41,458 nt of DNA from Azospirillaceae bacterium (lineage in GTDB: Bacteria; Pseudomonadota; Alphaproteobacteria; Azospirillales; Azospirillaceae), in NCBI GenBank assembly GCA_031291675.1, contig JARLIO010000069.1, positions 1 to 41,458 of the forward strand. The letters are read 5' to 3'. Both the position numbers and the translations under genes were made by a program. The notes under the pieces were generated by a model. The model worked only from the letters and a program-made list of their open reading frames with translations, was not told where the DNA came from and searched no databases. Below are positions 15,469 to 23,111 of this stretch, in pieces (the first letter of the stretch is position 1; each line of letters begins with the position of its first letter).

Positions 15469-16923
15469 CTACCACCCTCCGCCCAAGGCGCGGAAGCTGC
15501 CCACAGCGGCGCGCGCCGCATCGGTCCCGGCCGATGCCAACTGATCTTGGGCCTGAAGCAACTGACGGTCGGCATCCAAGACATCCGTCAAAGCGATGAC
15601 CCCACCCTGATAAGACTCCTGGGAGGTCTCTCGCGCCTTCTTCAGAGCAGCCACTTCCGCCGTCAGTTCACCGGTTTCCGCCTCCTTCTGCACCAGGGCC
15701 ATGAAGGCGTTTTCGACGTCCTCCGCCGCGTGCAGGACCGATTGCCGGTATTGAGCCAGAGCCTCCCGGTTGGCGGCCGCGGCCTGGTCCACTTCGGCAT
15801 CGATACGGCCGAAGTCGAATAGTCGCCAGCGCAGGCCGGCCACGGCTTCCGGCTGGAACGTCGTGCTCCGGAACAGGCGGGAGGGATCCAGGCTCTCGAA
15901 GCCAAGAAGGCCAGAGAGCGACAATTTCGGGTAATATTCCGCGGTTGCGACACCGATGCGGGCGCTGCTGGCGGCAAGGTTGCGTTCAGCGGCGATCACA
16001 TCGGGACGGCGACGCAGGAAATCGGTGGCACTGGAGGGTATGGCCGGAACAGCGGGAATTTCGGTGTTATCCCCCAGGAGGGCGGCATTGGTGCCGGGTT
16101 GGTCGCCGAGCACGACATCGAGACGATTCATTTGCGCCTCCCGGGCCGCTCGCAGAGGCGGAATAGTGGCTCGTGCCTGGGCCAGCAGAGCTTCGGCTTG
16201 CGCGACTTCACGATCGCTCGCCGTCCCCTCTGCCTTGCGCTGCTTAATGAGATCGAGCAGATGGGCGTCGGTGTCGACCTGCTCACCGGCCAGGCGCAGG
16301 CGCAACTGATAGCCTCTGATTTGCAGATAGGCGTCAGCCGCTTCCGCCACGATCGTGATGCGAACGCCGGCTCCGGCTGCTTCCGCCGCCCCGGCTTCGG
16401 CCCCGGCCGCCTCCGCTCCACGCTTCAACCCGCCGAACAGGTCGGCCTCCCATGACGCGCTGACGCCGACGTCATAGAGGGCATTGTCGCGGTCGTAACC
16501 GGGAAGATGCCGCCCGATGGCTCCGATCGGACTTTCCAGAGACTGGCGTTGTGCCGCGCCTTGGGCCGTGGCGTCCAGCGATGGCAGCAAACGCGCGCCA
16601 GACTCGCGGGCCGCTGCCCGCGCCTGCTCGGTCCTGGCCAGGGCGGCTTTCAGGTCCAAATTCTCCTGCAACGCCTTTTCGACGATACGTTCCAGCAACG
16701 GATCGCGAAATCCCATCCACCATTTGTCCAGCTGTGGCGCCGGCAGCCCGACCGGCCGTGCTGCGACGGTCACCGCGTTGTGCAGCGGCGACAGCGTACT
16801 CTCGGGCGCTTGGTACTCGGGACCCACGGTGCAGGCCGCCAGGGCGGAAACCAGCAAAGGAGTCAGGGCGGCGGCTATCCGGTATCGGTTGGTTCCCCGC
16901 TTCGTTTCGTGCTGCTGCGTCAT
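15469..16923 (-). CDS. NodT/OprM-type outer-membrane efflux factor
   Basis: This 484-residue lipoprotein is a TolC-like outer-membrane channel of the NodT family. The signal peptide ends in the lipobox LAAC with Cys31, followed by the family's TVGPEYQAPE start. Two TolC repeats are visible: a first helical hairpin (about residues 75-260) and a second (about 275-475) containing FLRRRPDVIAAERNLAASSARIGVATAEYYPKLSLSG, the signature of the family. AAGGAG lies 10 bases before the ATG at 16923. It is divergent from the HxlR/EmrAB genes and points towards the RND operon. It could complete either pump. The promoter region carries the shared HxlR 11-mer, which places it with the HxlR regulon. Confidence 0.93.
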   Translation of the reverse strand: MTQQHETKRGTNRYRIAAALTPLLVSALAACTVGPEYQAPESTLSPLHNAVTVAARPVGLPAPQLDKWWMGFRDPLLERIVEKALQENLDLKAALARTEQARAAARESGARLLPSLDATAQGAAQRQSLESPIGAIGRHLPGYDRDNALYDVGVSASWEADLFGGLKRGAEAAGAEAGAAEAAGAGVRITIVAEAADAYLQIRGYQLRLRLAGEQVDTDAHLLDLIKQRKAEGTASDREVAQAEALLAQARATIPPLRAAREAQMNRLDVVLGDQPGTNAALLGDNTEIPAVPAIPSSATDFLRRRPDVIAAERNLAASSARIGVATAEYYPKLSLSGLLGFESLDPSRLFRSTTFQPEAVAGLRWRLFDFGRIDAEVDQAAAANREALAQYRQSVLHAAEDVENAFMALVQKEAETGELTAEVAALKKARETSQESYQGGVIALTDVLDADRQLLQAQDQLASAGTDAARAAVGSFRALGGGW

Positions 16924-16966
16924 GCTCCGCGCTCCTTCCGTCGCCGTCTCGAAAAATAACTTGCAT

Positions 16967-16977
16967 AACGATAGTTA
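16967..16977. promoter_or_regulatory. Shared HxlR operator-like 11-mer, copy B
   Basis: AACGATAGTTA is the exact reverse complement of the element at 8246-8256. It lies 44 bases before the outer-membrane factor gene and 47 bases before the HxlR gene that diverges from it, so it can control both. Confidence 0.65.
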
Positions 16978-16991
16978 GTGACGTTAAATGA

Positions 16992-17006
16992 CTTTCATAA
17001 TGAAAG
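16992..17006. promoter_or_regulatory. Palindrome CTTTCAT-A-ATGAAAG
   Basis: This perfect 15-bp palindrome sits 18 bases ahead of the HxlR start at 17025. It has no copy at the first HxlR locus. It may be an operator of another regulator or part of the leader. Confidence 0.45.
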
Positions 17007-17024
17007 CAACAAGGATGTGACGGG

Positions 17025-17510
17025 ATGCAACGCAAGAGCTTCGGCGATATGCCGTGCCCGATCGCCCGCAGTCTGGAGCGGGTGGGCGAGTGGTGGAGCA
17101 TCCTCATTCTTCGGGATTGCTTCCATGGCCTGACGCGCTTCGACGAGTTCGGGAAAAGCCTGGGGATCGCCCCCAACATACTGACCCGCCGCCTGGGCGG
17201 ACTGGTCGAGGCGGGGCTTCTGGAGCGCCGCCAATACAATGAGCATCCGCCGCGTTTCGAATATGTGTTGACCGAGCGGGGCCGGGACTTCCAGCCGGTG
17301 CTGCAGGCGCTGCTGACCTGGGGCAACAAACACTTCGCCCCCGAGGGCGCCAGCGTGGTCATCGTCAATCAGGAAACCGGTCTGACCGCCGAGCCGGTGA
17401 TGGTTGACCGGATCAGCGGCCGACCCCTGTCCGATCCGGTTTTTCATTCAGCGCCCGGACCGGCGGCTGGCGATGGCGTGCGGCGGCGTCACGCGCCCCA
17501 GCCGCAATAG
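17025..17510 (+). CDS. HxlR-family regulator (copy 2)
   Basis: This 161-residue winged-helix regulator is a close relative of the HxlR at 8272. It shares CPIAR, WSILILRD, GLTRFD, KSLGIAP, ILTRRL, GLLE and EYVLT blocks in the same spacing. The N-terminal Cys11 sits in the position of the redox-active Cys of YodB/QorR-type members. The last 20 residues (after SDPVFHSAPGP) are low-complexity and differ between the two copies. It is followed after 33 bp by an EmrAB-like pump and diverges from the outer-membrane factor gene, so it is placed to control both halves of a tripartite efflux system. Confidence 0.9.
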   Translation: MQRKSFGDMPCPIARSLERVGEWWSILILRDCFHGLTRFDEFGKSLGIAPNILTRRLGGLVEAGLLERRQYNEHPPRFEYVLTERGRDFQPVLQALLTWGNKHFAPEGASVVIVNQETGLTAEPVMVDRISGRPLSDPVFHSAPGPAAGDGVRRRHAPQPQ

Positions 17511-17543
17511 AAACCGGGACCTCGATCAGGTTTGGAGGGCGAC

Positions 17544-18653
17544 ATGGATGCGACGGTGGTGGAGAAGGCCAGCAAACCTGCGACGGCGCGGGCGAGGAGC
17601 CGCGGGTGGCCCACGAAGCGCCTGCTTTCCGCCGGACTGGGCGTGGTCATCGGCGCGGGCGCGGTGTGGTACGGCCATGACTGGTGGACCGTGGGACGGT
17701 TCTTCGAGACCACCGACGACGCCTATGTCGGCGGCGACGTGACCGTGATGGCCCCCAAGGTGGCGGGCTTCATTGCGCGGGTGGCGGTCGGCGACAACCA
17801 GCCGGTTCACACTGGCGACTTGCTGATCAAGCTTGACGACCGCGATTACCGGGCCGCTCTCGGCAGGGCCGAGGCGGTGGTCGCGGGTGAACGGGCGGCG
17901 CTGGCCAATCTGGACGCCGCCCGCCGGCTGCAGGAGGCGAACGTGGAGGAGGCCCGAGCCGGCATCGCCGCCGCCGCCGCCGAGACCGAACGGACGCGCG
18001 ACGACCAGGTCCGCTATCGCCGCCTGTCGGCGACCGCTGCCGCTTCGGTCCAGGCGTTTCAGAAAGCCGACGCCGACTATAAGCAGGCGGCGGCATCCAG
18101 CCGGCGGGCCGGCGCGGTCCTCGCCGCCGCGGAGCGGCAACTCGATGTGATCGCGACGCGGAGGCAGCAGGCCGACGCCGCCCTGGCCGCCGCCCTGGCC
18201 GACCTTGAGACCGCCCGCCTCAACCTCGAATACACCGAACTACGGGCACCTTTCGACGGCACGGTCGGTAACCGCAGCGCCCGGCCGGGCGCCTATGCCG
18301 TTGTCGGCGCCGCGCTCTTGTCGCTGGTGCCGGCCCGGGGTCTGTGGGTTGATGCCAACTTCAAGGAGAACCAACTGGTTCGCATGCGGGCCGGGGAACC
18401 CGCCACCATCGAGGCCGACGTGCTGCCTGGCCGGATCTTCCGTGGTCGTGTCGCCAGCCTGGCCCCCGCCACCGGGGCCGAGTTCAGCGTGCTTCCGGCC
18501 GAGAACGCCACCGGCAATTTCACGAAGATCGTCCAACGCGTGCCGGTGCGCATCCTGCTCGATGGCGATGCCGGTGATCTCGGGTGGCTTCGGCCCGGCC
18601 TTTCCGTCACCGCTGCCGTCGATCAGCGCGGCGCAACGGAAAACGTCCCATGA
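17544..18653 (+). CDS. EmrA/HlyD-family membrane-fusion protein
   Basis: This 369-residue adaptor is anchored by one N-terminal membrane helix (about residues 27-47, LLSAGLGVVIGAGAVWYG), followed by the family's TTDDAYVGGDVTVMAPKVAGFI. The first lipoyl half is VAVGDNQPVHTGDLLIKLDDRDY. A long Ala-rich coiled coil follows (about 100-210), then LRAPFDGTVGNRSARPGAYV-like second lipoyl half, and a beta domain with GLWVDANFKENQL. These are the marks of EmrA. It links a DHA2 exporter to an outer-membrane channel. The ATG at 17544 follows GGAGG; the TTG at 17532 would put the ribosome site inside the gene. It overlaps the exporter gene by four bases. Confidence 0.93.
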   Translation: MDATVVEKASKPATARARSRGWPTKRLLSAGLGVVIGAGAVWYGHDWWTVGRFFETTDDAYVGGDVTVMAPKVAGFIARVAVGDNQPVHTGDLLIKLDDRDYRAALGRAEAVVAGERAALANLDAARRLQEANVEEARAGIAAAAAETERTRDDQVRYRRLSATAAASVQAFQKADADYKQAAASSRRAGAVLAAAERQLDVIATRRQQADAALAAALADLETARLNLEYTELRAPFDGTVGNRSARPGAYAVVGAALLSLVPARGLWVDANFKENQLVRMRAGEPATIEADVLPGRIFRGRVASLAPATGAEFSVLPAENATGNFTKIVQRVPVRILLDGDAGDLGWLRPGLSVTAAVDQRGATENVP

Positions 18654-20227
18654 GCCTGACCTTGCCGCATCATGGCGAATTGCCGATGGCGCGGAAGATC
18701 CTGGCCTTCGGCACCATGTGCGTCGGCTTCTTCATCGCCACCCTCGATATTCAGATCGTGTCGGCCTCGCTTCGGGACATCGGGGGCGGCCTGTCGGCCG
18801 GTGCCGACGAGACCGCCTGGGTCCAGACCAGCTATCTGATCGCCGAGATCGTGGTCATTCCCCTTTCCGGCTGGCTGTCGCGGGTGATGTCGACCCGCTG
18901 GCTGTTCTGCGTCTCGGCCGCCGGTTTCACGCTCACCAGCCTGATGTGCGGCTGGGCCTGGGACATCCGCAGCATGATCGTCTTCCGCGCCCTGCAAGGG
19001 TTCATCGGCGGCTCGATGATCCCCACGGTATTCACCACCGCCTTCTTCTATTTCGGCGGCCATCAGCGCATCATCGCGGCCGCCGTGATCGGTTCGATCG
19101 CCTCGCTGGCCCCGACCCTCGGCCCCACGATCGGCGGCTGGATCACCGACAACTACTCCTGGCACTGGCTGTTCTTCGTCAATCTTGTGCCCGGGCTGTT
19201 CGTCACCTTCATGGTGCCGGTCCTGGTTCGCGTCGACCGGCCCAACCTGGAACTGCTGCGCAACGCCGACTATCTCGGCATGGTCCTGATGGCGGTGTTC
19301 CTGGGTTGCCTGGAATATACGCTGGAGGAGGGGGCGCGCTGGGATTGGTTCGGTGACGGGACCATCCGCGCCACGGCCCTTGTCTCGGCCTTCGCCGGGA
19401 TCGCCTTCATCTGGCGCAGCCTGACCTATGAACATCCCGTCGTCGATCTGTGGGCATTGAAAAGCCGGAATTTCGCACTCGGCTGTCTGTTCTCGTTCGT
19501 CAGCGGCATCGGCATCTACGCCACCATCTACCTGACCCCGTTGTTTCTGGCCCGCGTGCGCGGTTTCGGCGCGCTCGATATCGGGTTGGCGATCTTCTCG
19601 ACCGGGGTGTTCCAGATTCTGACCATTCCTCTGTATTCGTTCCTGGCCCGCCGGGTCGATCTGCGCTGGCTTTTGATGGCCGGGCTGGCCCTGTTTGCCG
19701 TCAGCATGGGCGAGTTTTCGCCGATCACCCATGACTGGGGCTGGCGCGAACTGCTCTTGCCACAGGCCCTGCGCGGGATGGCGCAACAGTTGGTCGTACC
19801 GCCGACGGTGACCCTGACCCTGGGCGGTCTGGCGCCCGAACGGCTCAAATTGGCCTCCGGCCTGTTCAATCTGATGCGCAACCTGGGCGGCGCCATCGGC
19901 ATCGCCGTCTGCGGCACCATTCTCAACGACCGTACCAATCTGCATTTCCTGCGGCTGGCCGAACATCTGACCGCCGGCAACGCGGCGATGGACGACGTGA
20001 TGCGGCGGATGACGGGTCGTGACGTCCTGGCCCTGGGCGGCGATCCCGTGCACGGCCACGCCGCGGCGTTGCACGCCCTGTGGGCATTGACGATGCGCGA
20101 AGCCCAGACCCTGACCTATGCCGACGCCTTCCTGGCGATCATGGTCTGTTTCGGCGCCGTGACTTTTCTCGCTCCGCTGTTGCGCAAGGTCGGCGCCCCG
20201 GCCCAGCCGGCGGCGGACGCGCATTGA
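18650..20227 (+). CDS. EmrB-like DHA2 multidrug exporter
   Basis: This 525-residue protein is a 14-helix major-facilitator drug/proton antiporter of the DHA2 group. It shows motif D1-like FFIATLDIQIVSASL in helix 1, the ETAWVQTSYLIAEIVVIPLSGWLSR segment (helix 2 and motif A), ALQGFIGGSMIPTVF (motif B/C region) and PTLGPTIGGWITDNYSWHWLFFVN, which is strongly conserved in EmrB. The start ATG at 18650 overlaps the adaptor stop (ATGA). With the adaptor and the NodT-type channel nearby it would form a cell-spanning pump for hydrophobic toxic compounds. The HxlR gene ahead of it is the likely regulator. Substrate range is unknown. Confidence 0.94.
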   Translation: MSLTLPHHGELPMARKILAFGTMCVGFFIATLDIQIVSASLRDIGGGLSAGADETAWVQTSYLIAEIVVIPLSGWLSRVMSTRWLFCVSAAGFTLTSLMCGWAWDIRSMIVFRALQGFIGGSMIPTVFTTAFFYFGGHQRIIAAAVIGSIASLAPTLGPTIGGWITDNYSWHWLFFVNLVPGLFVTFMVPVLVRVDRPNLELLRNADYLGMVLMAVFLGCLEYTLEEGARWDWFGDGTIRATALVSAFAGIAFIWRSLTYEHPVVDLWALKSRNFALGCLFSFVSGIGIYATIYLTPLFLARVRGFGALDIGLAIFSTGVFQILTIPLYSFLARRVDLRWLLMAGLALFAVSMGEFSPITHDWGWRELLLPQALRGMAQQLVVPPTVTLTLGGLAPERLKLASGLFNLMRNLGGAIGIAVCGTILNDRTNLHFLRLAEHLTAGNAAMDDVMRRMTGRDVLALGGDPVHGHAAALHALWALTMREAQTLTYADAFLAIMVCFGAVTFLAPLLRKVGAPAQPAADAH

Positions 20228-20239
20228 TGCCTGGTTTTC

Positions 20240-20447
20240 CGAAAAGCCGGAGGAAACGACCGGGCAAATTGGATGGCAAGATCGGCGCCCGGTCGCTGCT
20301 GGAGCCGTCTCTTCGCTCCACCCGGCAATCAGTTTTTCGACCGGGACTTTGGGATTCGCCAAAAACCGGTGGAATTGGACTTCACCTTCACGTGCCCCGA
20401 TGCCCTGGCGCACGCGCGGGGGGGAGCCTTTGGAGCGTAACGCTGTG
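20240..20447 (-). pseudogene. IS4-type transposase remnant
   Basis: On the minus strand the frame reads VRQGIGAREGEVQFHRFLAN, PKVPVEKLIAGWSEETAPAATGRR. This matches the N-terminal DNA-binding region of IS4-family (Tn5-like) transposases. At about 20290 the continuation LAIQ moves to another frame, and nothing of the catalytic DDE region remains. The scar fills the gap between the EmrB-like gene and the HAD phosphatase gene. No terminal repeats were identified. Similarity was judged by eye, so the exact family is uncertain. Confidence 0.6.
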
Positions 20448-20660
20448 AAACACCTTAATTGTATCAGCAACAACAGGCGGATTGATCGCGGAGAAACTCG
20501 CCCCTGACGAGTAGATTGGCGGCCATCGCCGGGGTGGTCTGCGTGATTTCGGCTGGACTCTGCGAGCGGGCGTGCCATCGTCACAAAATCGGGCGATGGT
20601 GGCCCCCTTCCCGTCAACCGGATGCCTGAAGACAGACGGCACAACAACGCAGGTACGAAC
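20448..20660. other. Gap with no recognised gene
   Basis: The 213 bases between the transposase scar and the HAD gene show no convincing coding frame, RNA or repeat. They probably contain the promoter of the HAD gene. An alternative in-frame ATG at 20622 lies in it. Confidence 0.4.
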
Positions 20661-21362
20661 ATGGCCCATGACGCCCTGGTCTTTGATCTCGACGGAACCC
20701 TGACCAACAGCGACCCGTTTCATTTCGCGGCCTTTGTCGAGATCGGCAAAGACTATGGCGTCGAGATCGACGAACAGATCTTCGTTGACAAGATTTCAGG
20801 ACATTCGAACGTGGAGATCTGCCGCAGCCTGTTCGGGCATATCGACAGTGCCCGGCACCCCGCGATCGCCGACGACAAGGAGGCCTTGTTTCGCCGGATG
20901 CTGGTCGGCAAGCTTCAACCGATTCCCGGTCTTGAGGCCCTGTTCGCCTGGGCCGGGGCGCGGCGCTGTGGCATGGCGCTGGTCACCAATGCGCCGCGTC
21001 TCAATGTCGTCGACATGTTGAAAGCGCTCAACCTCGACGACCGGTTCGACGAAATCGTCCTGGCCACCGAACTGCCGCGCAGCAAGCCCGATCCGCTGCC
21101 CTATCAGACCGCGCTGGAGCGTTTGGCGGTGCCGGCGTCGCGCGCGGTCGCATTCGAGGATGCGGTGCCGGGCGTGCAATCAGCCAGTCGGGCCGGGATC
21201 GTCACCGTCGGCCTGTCGACGACCTCGGCCCCGGAGGCGCTGGAGGCCGCCGGGGCAACGCTGATCATCGCCGATTACACGGCGCCCGGCCTGCTCGATC
21301 GGATCGGCGCCGTGCTGGATCAGCGCCACGACGTTCAACCGGCGACCCCCGCCGCCCCCTGA
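20661..21362 (+). CDS. HAD-superfamily phosphatase
   Basis: This 233-residue protein is a haloacid-dehalogenase-type hydrolase of the beta-phosphoglucomutase/phosphoglycolate-phosphatase subgroup. Motif I is VFDLDGTLTNSD, with the nucleophile Asp9 and acid/base Asp11. Motif II is LVTNAPR, motif III the Lys in RSKPDPLPY, and motif IV AFEDAVPGVQSASRAG. A helical cap lies between motif I and II. It cleaves phosphate esters of sugars or small metabolites; the substrate is unknown. ATG 20661 is preferred to ATG 20622 because the domain begins directly at it. It converges with an esterase gene, with a hairpin between them. Confidence 0.9.
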   Translation: MAHDALVFDLDGTLTNSDPFHFAAFVEIGKDYGVEIDEQIFVDKISGHSNVEICRSLFGHIDSARHPAIADDKEALFRRMLVGKLQPIPGLEALFAWAGARRCGMALVTNAPRLNVVDMLKALNLDDRFDEIVLATELPRSKPDPLPYQTALERLAVPASRAVAFEDAVPGVQSASRAGIVTVGLSTTSAPEALEAAGATLIIADYTAPGLLDRIGAVLDQRHDVQPATPAAP

Positions 21363-21385
21363 TCGGCCCCTCCCGGTGTTGAGTG

Positions 21386-21407
21386 TCCGGGGCGGCGTTG
21401 CCCCGGA
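21386..21407. terminator. Bidirectional terminator hairpin
   Basis: TCCGGGGC-GGCGTT-GCCCCGGA is a perfect 8-bp GC-rich stem in the 45-bp gap between the stops of two convergent genes. It touches the stop codon of the minus-strand gene. Confidence 0.65.
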
Positions 21408-22007
21408 TCAGAACAGCCCGGACAGAAAGTCGCCGCCCAGCGCGGCGCCCTCCCCGCTGATCGTGTGACCGACACCGGGTAGGATCCGCAGGTCGACCGA
21501 AACGCCGGCCTGGCTCAGAAGCGTTCGGGCCGCGTCGCTTTCGCGGCTGGGGATGACCGGATCGACGCTGCCATGGATCAGCAGCAGTTTGGTCGCGAGC
21601 GACGGCGTCCAGGGCAGCGGCGATGCCAGGCGGCCGGAAAAGGCCAGAATGCCGGCGACCGGCCAGCGGCCCGAAACCAGCGCGTCAAGCGCCATGATCG
21701 AGCCTTGCGAGAAGCCCACCAGCGCGACCCGGTCCAACCGGTCGGATAGCGCGGCGGCAGCGCTGAGATCACCCAGGAGCCGGTCGAAATCGGCCCGCGC
21801 GGCGGCGACCCGCTGTGATCGGTTGGCCTCGGTGACGCCATTGATGCTGAACCATTGGCGCCCGGGCCCCGGGCCGAAGGCGAGGGGCGCGTCCGGCGCG
21901 ACGAAATCGGTGTCGGGCAGCTTTTGCCGCCACAGGTCGCCCAGCGGCGCCAGATCGGCACCGCTGCTGCCAACGCCATGAAGCAGAATGATGAGATTGC
22001 GGCTCAT
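21408..22007 (-). CDS. Carboxylesterase/phospholipase-type alpha/beta hydrolase
   Basis: This 199-residue protein is a compact serine esterase of the carboxylesterase 2 type (YpfH-like). The oxyanion-hole segment is LLHGVGSSGADL, the nucleophile elbow GFSQGS (Ser100), the acid SVDPVIP (Asp149), and the base GVGHTIS (His181). It has no signal peptide, so it acts in the cytoplasm. Its ATG overlaps the stop of the preceding glutathionyl-hydroquinone reductase gene (ATGA), so the two are co-translated. The substrate is a small ester or thioester and cannot be named. Confidence 0.9.
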   Translation of the reverse strand: MSRNLIILLHGVGSSGADLAPLGDLWRQKLPDTDFVAPDAPLAFGPGPGRQWFSINGVTEANRSQRVAAARADFDRLLGDLSAAAALSDRLDRVALVGFSQGSIMALDALVSGRWPVAGILAFSGRLASPLPWTPSLATKLLLIHGSVDPVIPSRESDAARTLLSQAGVSVDLRILPGVGHTISGEGAALGGDFLSGLF

Positions 22008-22969
22008 GACCTCTCCTCAAAATCGGGCAATTCCGGTCCGAGCGGGACGATGCCCGTGGGGTTCAGCGCCTTGATCGCGTAGTAGCCGCGCTTGATATGG
22101 TCAATATTGACCGTCTCCCGAACCCCCGGTACCGCAAGAATCCGGGTCAGGTAGCGGCTGAGCGCACCATAGTCCCGCAGACGGCGCCGGTTGCATTTGA
22201 ACAGGCCATGATAGGCGGCATCAAAGCGCACCAGCGTCACGAACAGCCGGATATCGGTTTCGGTCAGCCTTTCGCCAAACAGGAAGGGCCCGGTTCCGGT
22301 CAACTGCGTTTCCAGCTCGTCGAGCATGCCGAAGACATCGGCGAAGGCTTCCTCATAGGCGAGCTGGGTCGTGGCAAAGCCGGCACGGTAGACACCATTG
22401 TTGAGACGCGAATAAAGGCGATCATTCAAGGCGTCGATCGACGGGCGCAGATCCACCGGATAGAGATCGATCCCGTTGCGCGCCAACGCGCCGAAACCGG
22501 CATTGAACATGCGCAGGATTTCGGCGGATTCATTGTTGACGATCGTGCCCCGCTGCCGGTCCCAGAGCACCGGAACCGTGGCCCGGCCGGTATAGTGCGG
22601 ATCGGCGCGGGTATAGATCTCGTGAATGTAGCTGGCGCCATTCAGGTGATCCGGCGTGGCGCCCCGATCGTCGCCAAAGCGCCAGCCCTGATCGGTCATC
22701 GCCGGCTCGACCACCGAAACGGAGACCACATCCTCCAGCCCTTTGAGTTTGCGCGCGATCAAGGTCCGCGAAGCCCAGGGGCAAATCAGCGCGACATAGA
22801 GATGATAGCGTCCGGCCTCGGCCTTGAAGCCGGCCACCCCGGACGGTCCGGCGCCACCATCGACCGTGATCCAGTTGCGGAAGCCCGAGGCCTGCCGCAC
22901 GAAACCGCCCTTGACATCGGTCGCCTGGACCGGTTGCCACTTCTCTGTCCACTGACCATTAACGAGCAT
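22004..22969 (-). CDS. Glutathionyl-hydroquinone reductase (Xi-class GST)
   Basis: This 321-residue protein belongs to the Xi-class glutathione transferases (YqjG/EcM4 group). These enzymes remove glutathione from glutathionyl-hydroquinones using a catalytic Cys. The signature CPWASR is present with Cys63, preceded by RYHLYVALI. Later blocks typical of the family are YIHEIYTRADPHYTGRATVPVLWD, IVNNESAEILRMFN and the C-terminal helical domain with LFGERLTETDIRLFVTLVRFDAAYHGLFKCN. Length is normal. It lies 142 bp behind a serine hydrolase and overlaps the next esterase gene by four bases. It fits a role in quinone detoxification, in line with the HxlR and NmrA-like genes of the region. Confidence 0.94.
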   Translation of the reverse strand: MLVNGQWTEKWQPVQATDVKGGFVRQASGFRNWITVDGGAGPSGVAGFKAEAGRYHLYVALICPWASRTLIARKLKGLEDVVSVSVVEPAMTDQGWRFGDDRGATPDHLNGASYIHEIYTRADPHYTGRATVPVLWDRQRGTIVNNESAEILRMFNAGFGALARNGIDLYPVDLRPSIDALNDRLYSRLNNGVYRAGFATTQLAYEEAFADVFGMLDELETQLTGTGPFLFGERLTETDIRLFVTLVRFDAAYHGLFKCNRRRLRDYGALSRYLTRILAVPGVRETVNIDHIKRGYYAIKALNPTGIVPLGPELPDFEERS

Positions 22970-23111
22970 TGCCGATGTCCTTCCCCCGCGGGTGGCACGG
23001 TGCCAAGACGGAGACTGTAGCCGGGCCCCCGGCGTCGGTACAGCAGGGGATGGCGACGCACGACCTCTTCGTCACCGCGACAGGGAAAATCCGGTGGATC
23101 GGCACCGTCGT

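Noticed and set aside
18623-20707. Long open frame (694 codons) on the minus strand across the EmrB-like gene
   Set aside because: It is antisense to a well-conserved exporter and has the His/Gln/Arg-rich composition of a shadow frame in high-GC DNA. Only its upstream end, over the transposase scar, has family similarity.
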